NCBI GenBank assembly: GCA_028284585.1
Contig: JANQRK010000110.1
Coordinates: forward strand, 124,001-188,000
DNA: 64,000 bases
DNA from: Chromatiales bacterium
Lineage (GTDB): Bacteria; Pseudomonadota; Gammaproteobacteria; Chromatiales; Chromatiaceae
Direction of reading: 5' to 3'
Below the pieces are notes generated by a model. That model saw only the letters and a list, made by a program, of their open reading frames with translations. It was not told the DNA's origin and searched no databases. Of this stretch, positions 47,245 to 55,610 are shown piece after piece (positions within the stretch are counted from its first letter, which is position 1; the number at the start of each line of letters is the position of its first letter). The position numbers and the translations under genes are program-made.

Positions 47245-48609
47245 TCAGTCGAGCACGCGCACAATATCGACATAAAAAGCCAGGCTCATCAGGCCGACCA
47301 GCAGCACGAGCCCCACCTTCTGAGCATGCAGCGTCGCAGCCTCCGATAATGGGCTGCCCTTGACCCCCTCGATAGCCAAGTACACCAGGTGGCCGCCATC
47401 GAGCACTGGGACCGGCAACAGATTCAAAACGCCGAGGCTTACACTGACGATCGCGAGAAACTTGAGAAAGTAAACAAAGCCATAGCTCGCGGTCTTACCC
47501 GCAACATCGGCAATCGTGATGGGTCCGCTGAGATTATGCACCGATGCCTGCCCTGTGAGTACGCGCCAAATCACCTTCAGGGTCAGCACAGAGTATTCCC
47601 AAGTTCGCGCCACCGCAGTGGGGATGGCCTCACCCCAGGGTGTGCGGTAGTGCACCGAGTAGCGTTCCTCTATGCCCGGCATTGGTTGGTAGGCAGCACC
47701 GATCCGCCCTACCACCTCTTCATTCCGCACGTGCGGTGCCGGCGTCAGATCGAGCTGCATTCGCTGACCGCCGCGCTCTATGACTAGGTCGATCGTGACG
47801 CCTGGCCGGTCGCGGACATAGCTTACCCAGAAACGCCAGTTTGGCACCGCCGTTCCATCCGCCGACAGGATGCGGTCGCCAGCCTGCAATCCAGCCAGCT
47901 CGGCAGGCTCATCGGGAAGTATCTTGCCGAACACTGGCGGCAGCACTGGGCGCTCTGGCGACATGCCGAGATGATCGAGCAAATTTCGCTGCTTGGCCAA
48001 ATCACCGATGTCGCTTGAGGGTATGATTCGGACCTGTTCGTCTCCCGCGGCATCACGTACCCGAATCACCAACTGCGATTCACCCACGGATCCCGTGGCC
48101 AATCCCTGTACGGCGAGCGACCAAGTGGGCGTTGGCTGTCCATTGATCGATAAGACTTCGTCGCCGACCTGCAACCCGGCCCGTTGTGCGCTCGAATCCG
48201 GCTGCACTTCGCCGATGAGAGGCCGCAATCCGGGCTCGCCGAGCACTAGCACCCCCCAAAAGGCCACGATAGCAAACAAGAAATTAAATAGCGGGCCGGC
48301 CACTACTATTGCCGAACGTGCCCACAGTGGTTTGCGATTGAACGCGCGATGCCGTTCTCGCGCCTCCACCGGCCCCTCACGCTCGTCCAACATTTTCACA
48401 TAGCCGCCCAACGGGATCGCCGCAACGACATACTCAGGCTCGTCGGGCGCCGGTTGACGCCGCCACAGCGCCGGGCCAAAGCCGATCGAGAAACGCAGCA
48501 CCTTGACGCCGAGGCGCCGCGCCACCCAAAAGTGGCCAAACTCGTGCACTGCCACCAACAAGGCGATCGCAATGACGAATGCGATGATTTTCAGCAGCAG
48601 GTCTTCCAT
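47245..48609 (-). CDS. rseP: Site-2 intramembrane metalloprotease RseP
   Basis: It cuts the anti-sigma factor RseA in the membrane to release sigma E during envelope stress. The 454-residue protein has the zinc motif HEFGH at 22-26 in the first helix, two PDZ domains (about 125-200 and 215-300, GLQVGDEVLSING and GLQAGDRILSADG), and the second metal ligand in NLLPVPVLDGGH near the end, plus four transmembrane segments. It begins 6 bp before the dxr end in the transcript order dxr-rseP-bamA. Confidence 0.96.
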   Translation of the reverse strand: MEDLLLKIIAFVIAIALLVAVHEFGHFWVARRLGVKVLRFSIGFGPALWRRQPAPDEPEYVVAAIPLGGYVKMLDEREGPVEARERHRAFNRKPLWARSAIVVAGPLFNFLFAIVAFWGVLVLGEPGLRPLIGEVQPDSSAQRAGLQVGDEVLSINGQPTPTWSLAVQGLATGSVGESQLVIRVRDAAGDEQVRIIPSSDIGDLAKQRNLLDHLGMSPERPVLPPVFGKILPDEPAELAGLQAGDRILSADGTAVPNWRFWVSYVRDRPGVTIDLVIERGGQRMQLDLTPAPHVRNEEVVGRIGAAYQPMPGIEERYSVHYRTPWGEAIPTAVARTWEYSVLTLKVIWRVLTGQASVHNLSGPITIADVAGKTASYGFVYFLKFLAIVSVSLGVLNLLPVPVLDGGHLVYLAIEGVKGSPLSEAATLHAQKVGLVLLVGLMSLAFYVDIVRVLD

Positions 48610-48615
48610 GGCCGT

Positions 48616-49794
48616 TCAGACCTGCTGCATGGCTTGTTGTTCCGCCAGGCGGCGCGCCTCGGCGTCGATGGAGAGCAGCGAATCAAGATCATCCGCCCGC
48701 CCCTGTGGCGACATCGCCAAGGTCCGCTCGACGACTGCGGCTATCCCGGTGAACGGCAAGGTACCGGCAAGGAAGTGCGCAACCGCAACCTCATTGGCTG
48801 CATTCAGCACTGCGGGTGCCGTCCCGCCGGCATAGATGGCCTCGAAGGCCAAGCGCAGGCATGGAAAGCGTTCGGGATCTGGCGGTTCGAAGTCCAGGCG
48901 AGCGACCGCAAACAGATCGAGCGGCGCCACCCCAGAGGTATGGCGCTCCGGCCAGGCCAAGGCATGAGCAATTGGCGTACGCATATCTGGATTGCCCAGC
49001 TGTGCAAGCACTGAGCCGTCCGTGTACTGGACCATCGAGTGGATCACGCTCTGTGGATGCACCACAACCTGGATTTGCTCCGGGCTAGCGTTGAACAGCC
49101 AATGTGCCTCGATCACCTCCAGGCCCTTGTTCATCATGGTCGCCGAATCGACCGAGATCTTGCGCCCCATGTCCCAATTCGGATGGGCACAGGCCTGATC
49201 CGGCGTGACATCACGCAGTTCTTCATGTGAGCGCTGTCGAAATGGACCGCCTGACGCGGTTAGCAAGATCCGTTCGACTCCGACTTTCCCAAGACCATCG
49301 GCGAAGTCTGGTGGCATACACTGAAATATCGCATTGTGTTCACTGTCGATCGGTAGAACCCGTGCACCGCTAGCCCGTGCAGCCTCCATGAACAATGCCC
49401 CAGAAACCACCAGGGTCTCCTTGTTGGCCAATAAAACACGGCGCCCCAGATGCACCGCAGCCAGTGTGGGTAACAGCCCGGCAGCACCGACGATGGCGGC
49501 CATTAGATCAGTTGAATCAGGATGGGTAGCGACCGCCTGTAGACCCTCCGCGCCTGCCATCACCTCGATCGGTAATCGATCTTCACGCAAGACATTCTCG
49601 AGTTCCTTGGCGCTTTTCGGATCGGCCATGGCGACCAATTCGGGTCGGCACTCCTGGCATTGCTTGCGCATCTCTTGTACATCGGTGTTGGCACTCAGCG
49701 CCACGATCCGATAACGCTCGGGATGGCGCCGCACAACGTCCAGGGTGCTGTGGCCGATTGAGCCCGTCGACCCAAGGATGGAAAGTGTTTTCAT
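48616..49794 (-). CDS. dxr: 1-deoxy-D-xylulose 5-phosphate reductoisomerase
   Basis: The committed step of the non-mevalonate isoprenoid pathway. The 392-residue protein has the NADPH motif [12 protein letters not shown] at the N-terminus and the metal ligands in [14 protein letters not shown], with TASGGPF and [20 protein letters not shown] following. It overlaps cdsA by 4 bp and feeds isoprenoid precursors to UppS, encoded just upstream. Confidence 0.97.
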   Translation of the reverse strand: MKTLSILGSTGSIGHSTLDVVRRHPERYRIVALSANTDVQEMRKQCQECRPELVAMADPKSAKELENVLREDRLPIEVMAGAEGLQAVATHPDSTDLMAAIVGAAGLLPTLAAVHLGRRVLLANKETLVVSGALFMEAARASGARVLPIDSEHNAIFQCMPPDFADGLGKVGVERILLTASGGPFRQRSHEELRDVTPDQACAHPNWDMGRKISVDSATMMNKGLEVIEAHWLFNASPEQIQVVVHPQSVIHSMVQYTDGSVLAQLGNPDMRTPIAHALAWPERHTSGVAPLDLFAVARLDFEPPDPERFPCLRLAFEAIYAGGTAPAVLNAANEVAVAHFLAGTLPFTGIAAVVERTLAMSPQGRADDLDSLLSIDAEARRLAEQQAMQQV

Positions 49795-50615
49795 GTCCCG
49801 GCTCCAGTAAGGCCAACACCTAGCGCGAACACAGGTGCAGCGGCCAGTAGACTATCGATACGATCGAGTATGCCGCCGTGCCCAGGCAGTAGTGATCCGC
49901 TGTCTTTCACTCCTGCCTCGCGCTTCAGGCGACTCTCGAACAAATCACCGCCGATTGACACCAGTGCTACCAGCAAGCTGAGCAATACTACGCCCAGCGG
50001 CTGCGCATCGCCGGCCACACTGCTCATAGACAGCAGCGCCCCTAGCAAGGCCGTAGCGGCAGCGGCGCCAACAGCGCCTGCCCAAGTCTTACCTGGACTG
50101 ACGAACGGCGACAGCTTGGTTGTCCCGAACCGCCGCCCGGCGAAATACGCCGCGGTATCGGCACCCCAAATTAGGACGAAAAGATACAGCACCAACAGTG
50201 GCCCGTACTCGCCCATTTCGTGCAATCTGACAACCGAGATCCAGGCACTCACCAAGATCAGGCCACCCAGCAGTAGCATCGCTGGTCGACGCTGTTCGAC
50301 CCGCACCAGGTCACGTCGCCGAGCGATCAGCACCAGGGTAATGGTTACCCACCAGATGCCCATAGCCCATTGCAGCGCTGCCAAGGGCGCAGCACGCAGG
50401 GCCCACCACACCAAGCACAACAGGGCCGCAATCACCGCTGAGTAAAGGGCTATTGCCGTAGGCCGCCGCAGATGACAGAGACCCGCCATCTCCTGAGCAC
50501 CAAGTAACACAAGGGCACCCAGCACCAGGGCCAACAGGTCGCTAGGCAGAAACAAGATGCCAAGTACGACCAGCGGGGCCAGCACCAGTGCCGTGAGCAC
50601 ACGCTGCCACAGCAT
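49791..50615 (-). CDS. cdsA: Phosphatidate cytidylyltransferase
   Basis: It makes CDP-diacylglycerol, the precursor of all phospholipids. The 274-residue inner membrane protein has about eight helices and the family signature near the C-terminus ([21 protein letters not shown], with [15 protein letters not shown]). The ATG follows the uppS stop with no gap (TAAATG). Confidence 0.96.
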   Translation of the reverse strand: MLWQRVLTALVLAPLVVLGILFLPSDLLALVLGALVLLGAQEMAGLCHLRRPTAIALYSAVIAALLCLVWWALRAAPLAALQWAMGIWWVTITLVLIARRRDLVRVEQRRPAMLLLGGLILVSAWISVVRLHEMGEYGPLLVLYLFVLIWGADTAAYFAGRRFGTTKLSPFVSPGKTWAGAVGAAAATALLGALLSMSSVAGDAQPLGVVLLSLLVALVSIGGDLFESRLKREAGVKDSGSLLPGHGGILDRIDSLLAAAPVFALGVGLTGAGT

Positions 50616-51383
50616 TTAGTCGGTCTGCTCGATTTGGGCGCTGATTTGACCAAAGCGACGCTGTCGCTTGGCATACTCATCCAAGGCCTTGACGAACTCG
50701 GGTGCAAGAAAATCCGGCCATAGCACGGGTGTGAAGTAGAGTTCGGTATAGGCGCAGTGCCATAACATGAAGTTGCTTATGCGCATCTCGCCCCCGGTCC
50801 TGATGAACAAATCCGGATCCGGCAGATCATTCAGCATGGTGGCGCGCGCAAACACCTTCTCGTCGATATCCGTGGGCATCAAATCCCCGGTGCGCACCGC
50901 GCTGGCGAGACGCCGTGCCGCCTGGGTGATATCCCAGCGTCCGCCATAGTTGGCTGCTACCTGCAGTAGCAGCCGATCATTGCCTTGTGTCGCATGCTCG
51001 GTATCGCGGATGCGCTTTTGCAACTTGTCAGGGAAGGCCGCAACATCACCGATCACTCGCAGTCGGATGTCGTTGGTCTGCATGCGCTTGACTTCGCGCT
51101 GCAGCGCGCTGAGGAACAAATCCATGAGGAAGTTGACCTCAGACTCTGGACGGCGCCAATTTTCGCTGCTGAAAGCAAACAAGGTCAGTGCCTTGACGCC
51201 GCGACTCAGGCACTCCTCGACTGTGCTACGCACGCAGGAAACACCCGCCCGGTGCCCGGCATGCCGCGCCTCGCCGCGCGCCTCTGCCCAGCGCCCGTTG
51301 CCATCCATGATGATCGCCACATGTTCCGGTACTAGACTGGACTCCTTGGGGATCATATCGATGTCTTCCTCTTGTTCGGTCAT
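50616..51383 (-). CDS. uppS: Undecaprenyl diphosphate synthase
   Basis: It makes the C55 lipid carrier for peptidoglycan and O-antigen. The 255-residue cis-prenyltransferase has the catalytic Asp27 in IIMDGNGRWA, then FAFSSENWRRP and the C-terminal RTGGEMRISNFMLWHCAYTE. It lies 18 bp after frr. A second in-frame ATG nine codons in (MIPKESS) is an alternative start. Confidence 0.96.
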   Translation of the reverse strand: MTEQEEDIDMIPKESSLVPEHVAIIMDGNGRWAEARGEARHAGHRAGVSCVRSTVEECLSRGVKALTLFAFSSENWRRPESEVNFLMDLFLSALQREVKRMQTNDIRLRVIGDVAAFPDKLQKRIRDTEHATQGNDRLLLQVAANYGGRWDITQAARRLASAVRTGDLMPTDIDEKVFARATMLNDLPDPDLFIRTGGEMRISNFMLWHCAYTELYFTPVLWPDFLAPEFVKALDEYAKRQRRFGQISAQIEQTD

Positions 51384-51401
51384 GACCAGCGCCCGCCGGC
51401 C

Positions 51402-51959
51402 TCAGACTGACATGAGGTCTTTCTCTTTCTTCTCCAGCAACTCGTCGATTTCCTTGACATGCTGATCGGTCAGTTTTTGGATTATTTCCTGACCCCGACG
51501 CTCATCGTCCTCTGAAATCAACTTATCCTTGACCAAGGCCTTGAGGTCATTATTGGCATCGCGCCGAATGTTGCGCACGGCCACCCGCGCTTGCTCCGCT
51601 TCATGGCGGACAATCTTAGTCATATCGCGGCGCCTCTCCTCGGTCAGCGCGGGCATGGGGACTCGGATCATGGTCCCGGCCGAGTTCGGGTTGAGGCCCA
51701 GATCGGACTCCATTATGGCCTTCTCGACGGCAGCGACCATTTGCTGCTCATACGGCTGAACTGTAATGGTTCGCGCATCTTCTACGCCGACATTAGCAAC
51801 CTGTTTTAGTGGGACATCAGCACCGTAATACGAGACCATCAGGTGATCGAGTAGGCTGGGGTGAGCACGACCGGTGCGCACCTTAGCCAGGTTGTCGCTC
51901 AGGGACTCGACGCTCTTAGCCATGCGGCCCGCCGCGTCTTTCTTGATGTCGTCAATCAT
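51402..51959 (-). CDS. frr: Ribosome recycling factor
   Basis: A 185-residue protein that splits post-termination ribosomes together with EF-G. The whole length matches the family: [47 protein letters not shown]. The start overlaps the pyrH stop (ATGA), so pyrH and frr are translationally coupled, as commonly seen. Confidence 0.97.
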   Translation of the reverse strand: MIDDIKKDAAGRMAKSVESLSDNLAKVRTGRAHPSLLDHLMVSYYGADVPLKQVANVGVEDARTITVQPYEQQMVAAVEKAIMESDLGLNPNSAGTMIRVPMPALTEERRRDMTKIVRHEAEQARVAVRNIRRDANNDLKALVKDKLISEDDERRGQEIIQKLTDQHVKEIDELLEKKEKDLMSV

Positions 51960-52687
51960 GACTCCTCTCCACTCGTAACCAGGGTGCCGACGGACTCACC
52001 CCGCACGACGCGCTGCAATGCGCCCTGTGTATTGATGTTCATCACCCGCAAGGCCATATCATGTTCCTTACACAGCACCACCGCCGTGGCATCCATCACG
52101 CCCAGGCCCTCTCGCAGGACGCGATCGTAACTCAGTCGAGGATACAATTTGGCGTCCGGATGGTGGACAGGATCAGCAGTGAACACGCCGTCGACCTTGG
52201 TCGCCTTGATCATAAGGTTGGCGCCGATCTCGATGGCCCGCAGACTGGCGGCTGAATCTGTGGTGAAGAACGGGTTACCGGTCCCGGCGGAAAGTATGAC
52301 GGCCCGACCGGACTCGAGATGCCTGACAGCGCTGTCGCGATCGTACAGCTCGCATACCGAATCGATCCGAAACGCCGATAGCGTGCGGGCATGCACGGCT
52401 TGCTTGTGCAACGCATCTTGCATCGCAAGCGAATTCATGACTGTGGCCAGCATACCGATTCGGTCACCGACAACCCGGTCCACCCCACCACCAGCCAGCC
52501 CAGCACCGCGAAAGATATTCCCGCCGCCGATTACCAGAGCGACTTGGACCCCACTGCGCATGATCTCGGCGATCTCACCGGCGACGCGTTCCAGCACCTC
52601 GGGGTCGATGCCGAACTCGCCATCTCCCATCAGGGCTTCGCCGCTGAGCTTGAGCAGAATTCGTCGCGGGACTGTGTCGTCAGGCAT
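51956..52687 (-). CDS. pyrH: UMP kinase
   Basis: It phosphorylates UMP to UDP. The 243-residue amino acid kinase-fold protein has [14 protein letters not shown] at the start, [32 protein letters not shown], and the UMP-binding [17 protein letters not shown]-like segment (here [17 protein letters not shown]). It lies 71 bp after tsf in the conserved rpsB-tsf-pyrH-frr order. Confidence 0.97.
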   Translation of the reverse strand: MPDDTVPRRILLKLSGEALMGDGEFGIDPEVLERVAGEIAEIMRSGVQVALVIGGGNIFRGAGLAGGGVDRVVGDRIGMLATVMNSLAMQDALHKQAVHARTLSAFRIDSVCELYDRDSAVRHLESGRAVILSAGTGNPFFTTDSAASLRAIEIGANLMIKATKVDGVFTADPVHHPDAKLYPRLSYDRVLREGLGVMDATAVVLCKEHDMALRVMNINTQGALQRVVRGESVGTLVTSGEES

Positions 52688-52758
52688 CGGAGTCCCTTCG
52701 GTTTATCGTGGCCCGCGGACTGGCCATAGCCGCGCCAAGCGTTGCGTAATCAGCGGTC

Positions 52759-53652
52759 TCACTCAGCACGCGCCGCTGCGGCTTGGGCCATGACCTCTTC
52801 CCGGAAGTCCTCGACCTTCTTCTCGATACCTTCGCCGACTTCAAATCGCGTGAAGCCATTGACGGTTGCACCCTGTTGCTCCAGGAGTTTACCAACCTTG
52901 GTGTCCGGGTCTTTTACAAACGGCTGACCCAGCAGCGTTATCTCCCCGAGGTACTTGCGCATCCGGCCTTCGACCATCTTCTCGACGATATTGTCCGGCT
53001 TACCGCTCTCCTTGGCCTGGGCCTCGGTGATCTCACGCTCCTTGTTCAGCACCTCGGCGGGTACTTGGTCCTCGGACACGCAAACCGGATTGCTCGCCGC
53101 GATGTGCATGGCCAGGTCGCGCCCCAGCGCCTCATCCCCCCCGGCAAGGTCGACCATCACACCGATCCGCACACCATGTCGATAGCTGTAGACCCTACCC
53201 TGCGCCGCGACGCGCGCGAAGCGACGCACATTCATGTTCTCGCCGATCTTGGACACCAGGGCCTGACGGGCCTCTTCGATCGTGGTGTCTTCGCCCTGGT
53301 GCAACGGCTGGTCCATCAGCGCCGCCACATCGCCGACGTCGCTGTCCAGTATCCGATCACCTACCGCTTCGGCGAACGATTTGAAATTCTCGTCTTTAGC
53401 AACGAAGTCAGTCTCACAGTTGACCTCGACCATCGCCGCACGCGCCCCATCCGCTGACCCCGCGATGATAATTACGCCGTCCGCTGCAGTGCGCCCGGCC
53501 TTCTTGGCCGCCCTGGCCTGTCCAGACTTCCGCATGTTATCAATGGCGGCTTCGATATCACCGTCGGTCTCAGTCAACGCCTTTTTGCACTCCATCATCC
53601 CGGCGCCCGTGCGCTCGCGGAGTTCCTTAACCAAAGAAGCTGTAATCGCCAT
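52759..53652 (-). CDS. tsf: Elongation factor Ts
   Basis: The nucleotide-exchange factor of EF-Tu, 297 residues. A UBA-like N-terminal domain ([33 protein letters not shown]) is followed by the core [15 protein letters not shown]. It is separated from rpsB by about 130 bp that contain a strong palindrome directly at the rpsB stop. Confidence 0.97.
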   Translation of the reverse strand: MAITASLVKELRERTGAGMMECKKALTETDGDIEAAIDNMRKSGQARAAKKAGRTAADGVIIIAGSADGARAAMVEVNCETDFVAKDENFKSFAEAVGDRILDSDVGDVAALMDQPLHQGEDTTIEEARQALVSKIGENMNVRRFARVAAQGRVYSYRHGVRIGVMVDLAGGDEALGRDLAMHIAASNPVCVSEDQVPAEVLNKEREITEAQAKESGKPDNIVEKMVEGRMRKYLGEITLLGQPFVKDPDTKVGKLLEQQGATVNGFTRFEVGEGIEKKVEDFREEVMAQAAAARAE

Positions 53653-53750
53653 GCTGATTCACCTCGAATAACGAATTTTTTGCCGATAACAAACGGCCCC
53701 CGGCCGGCGAGCCGGACAGGGGCGCATCGCTACTGGAGTTGGCCGATTTC

Positions 53751-53786
53751 TAGGGCCTGTTTTCACTTAAGTGTGAACAGGCCCTA
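53751..53786. repeat. Strong palindrome between rpsB and tsf
   Basis: TAGGGCCTGTT (53751-53761) and AACAGGCCCTA (53776-53786) form a perfect 11-bp stem around a 14-base centre that is itself partly palindromic. The right arm includes the rpsB stop codon. There is no T-run, so it is not a standard terminator. It may act as an attenuator or mRNA processing/stability hairpin that lowers tsf relative to rpsB, or be the fused ends of a lost insertion sequence. Confidence 0.65.
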
Positions 53787-54527
53787 GCCGGCTGCCGTTT
53801 CCGTCGCCTCGCTACTGCCGGCGGAGGCCGCCGCCGTCGCTGCAGCCGCGCGACCCTCCAGGATCGCCGCAGAGGCACCCTGGACATAGAGCTGCACGGC
53901 GCGAATTGCATCATCGTTGCCCGGAATAACATAGTCGACGTCTTCCGGGTCGTTATTCGTATCCACTACGCCAATCACCGGTATGTCCAGCTTTTTGGCC
54001 TCGGCCAGGGCAATTTTCTCGTGCCCAGTATCGACCACAAACAGGGCATCGGGCAGGCCATTCATGTCTTTGATGCCGCCCAGGCTGCGTTCCAGCTTGT
54101 CTTTTTCGCGGCGCAGCGTGAGCGCCTCTTTTTTGTGGAACCGCACCAGCAGCGACCCGTCAGCGTCCATCGCATCGAGTTCTTTGAGCCGCTTGATCGA
54201 TTGCTTGATGGTCTTGAAGTTGGTCAACATGCCGCCCAGCCAACGGTGGTTCACGTACGGCATGTTGCAACGCTCGGCCTCTTCGCGCACCACGTCCCGT
54301 GCCGAGCGTTTGGTCCCAACGAACATCACTTTGCCGCCGTTGGCGGCCAGCTTGCCGACGAAATTCATCGCGTCGTTGAAGAGCGGCAGCGTCCTTTCAA
54401 GGTTGACGATATGAATCTTGTTGCGATGCCCGAAGATGAACGGGCTCATCTTCGGGTTCCAGTACCGGGTCTGGTGACCGAAATGAACGCCAGCCTCGAG
54501 CATCTGGCGCATGGAAACGTTACTCAT
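53784..54527 (-). CDS. rpsB: 30S ribosomal protein S2
   Basis: A 247-residue S2 protein. Matches include [52 protein letters not shown] and the zinc/RNA-contact C-terminal half, ending in an Ala-rich tail ([13 protein letters not shown]). The ATG at 54527 is chosen as MSNVSMRQM matches the family; upstream in-frame sequence to 54647 is the structured leader and not coding. Confidence 0.97.
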   Translation of the reverse strand: MSNVSMRQMLEAGVHFGHQTRYWNPKMSPFIFGHRNKIHIVNLERTLPLFNDAMNFVGKLAANGGKVMFVGTKRSARDVVREEAERCNMPYVNHRWLGGMLTNFKTIKQSIKRLKELDAMDADGSLLVRFHKKEALTLRREKDKLERSLGGIKDMNGLPDALFVVDTGHEKIALAEAKKLDIPVIGVVDTNNDPEDVDYVIPGNDDAIRAVQLYVQGASAAILEGRAAAATAAASAGSSEATETAAG

Positions 54528-54562
54528 GGAGTACTCCGAAATGTTAGATTGGGTTAAGCCTC

Positions 54563-54624
54563 CACGTACCCCAGCGACCGACCCAGTTTTCACTGGGCAC
54601 CCAGGCACCGGATCACGGTACGTG
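54563..54624 (-). promoter_or_regulatory. Structured rpsB leader (probable S2 autoregulatory element)
   Basis: In the 5' untranslated region of rpsB the minus strand can form a closing stem CACGTACC/GGTACGTG (54617-54624 with 54563-54570). Inside is a perfect CCCAGT/ACTGGG hairpin with a GAAA loop (54582-54597). The closing stem ends about 35 bases before the start codon. Gammaproteobacterial rpsB leaders are known to bind S2 and repress rpsB-tsf; the layout fits that, but the match to the known motif has not been tested. Confidence 0.5.
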
Positions 54625-54687
54625 TGTGTCGTTAATTTGCTCCGCAAAGCGCGGGCATCGCGCGGGCGTTGCCCGCAAGCGGCGCGT

Positions 54688-54716
54688 TTTATACCATATT
54701 AACCTGCCTGCCTCAA
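54688..54716 (-). promoter_or_regulatory. rpsB promoter (sigma 70 type)
   Basis: On the minus strand a -35 TTGAGG (54711-54716) and a -10 TATAAA (54688-54693) are spaced by exactly 17 bp, followed by a GC-rich discriminator (ACGCGCC) typical of stringently controlled ribosomal promoters. Transcription would begin near 54681, giving a leader of about 150 bases. Confidence 0.65.
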
Positions 54717-54777
54717 TGTCGAATTGACGGCAACATGTTGATTTATTGCATCAAATCTGTTTTTTTAAGGGGTGCCG

Positions 54778-55557
54778 ATGCCGGTCATCATAAAAACATC
54801 GGACGAAATCGAGAAAATGCGAACCGCGGGCCGCCTCGCGTCCGAGGTGCTCGAGATGGTCGGCGAGCACGTCCAACCAGGCATAAGCACCGAAGACCTG
54901 GACCGAATCTGCCATGAGTACATCGTCGAGCGGCAACAGGCGATCCCGGCACCGCTCAATTACCGCGGGTTTCCCAAATCCATCTGCACCTCGGTCAATC
55001 ACCAAGTCTGCCATGGCATTCCTGGCGCTAAGGTCCTAAAAAACGGCGATATCATCAATATCGACGTCACCGTGATCAAGGAAGGGTTCCACGGCGATAC
55101 CAGCAAAATGTTTACCGTGGGTAAACCCTCGATACTCGCCCAGCGCCTGATCGATGTTACTTACCAGTCGATGTGGCGCGGCATCGAGCTGGTCAGGCCA
55201 GGCACGCTCTTGGGGGATATCGGGCACGCCATCCAGCGCTTCGTCGAGTCGAGCGGTTACTCAGTCGTGCACGAATACTGTGGTCACGGGATCGGACGCG
55301 GGTTCCATGAGGAACCCCAGGTGCTGCACTATGGGTCGCCGGGCACCGGCATCGCGCTGCAGGCCGGAATGACGTTCACGATAGAACCCATGGTCAACGC
55401 CGGCAAACGCCACGTCAAAGTGCTCCCGGACGGCTGGACCGTCGTCACCAAGGACCGCAAGCTCTCGGCGCAATGGGAGCACACGGTGCTGGTCACATCT
55501 AGCGGCTACCAGGTACTGACGCTGCGCGAGGAAGAGCGCCAGGCAGCCACCGGCTGA
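54778..55557 (+). CDS. map: Methionine aminopeptidase, type I
   Basis: It removes the initiator methionine. The 259-residue pita-bread metalloprotease has the ligands in INIDVTVIKEGFHGDTS, YCGHGIGRGFHEEPQVLHYG, TFTIEPMV and WEHTVLV. The ATG at 54778 has AAGGGG five bases upstream; a GTG at 54772 is in frame but sits inside that ribosome site. It is divergent from rpsB, as in E. coli. Confidence 0.97.
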   Translation: MPVIIKTSDEIEKMRTAGRLASEVLEMVGEHVQPGISTEDLDRICHEYIVERQQAIPAPLNYRGFPKSICTSVNHQVCHGIPGAKVLKNGDIINIDVTVIKEGFHGDTSKMFTVGKPSILAQRLIDVTYQSMWRGIELVRPGTLLGDIGHAIQRFVESSGYSVVHEYCGHGIGRGFHEEPQVLHYGSPGTGIALQAGMTFTIEPMVNAGKRHVKVLPDGWTVVTKDRKLSAQWEHTVLVTSSGYQVLTLREEERQAATG

Positions 55558-55610
55558 GCCACACCTAAGACCAAGTTGCACCCCTCACCTTCGGTCGTTA
55601 GGCTGTGTGC

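Noticed and set aside
54724-54750. TTGACG and TTGATT as -35 boxes for map
   Set aside because: No -10 hexamer at a suitable distance could be found.
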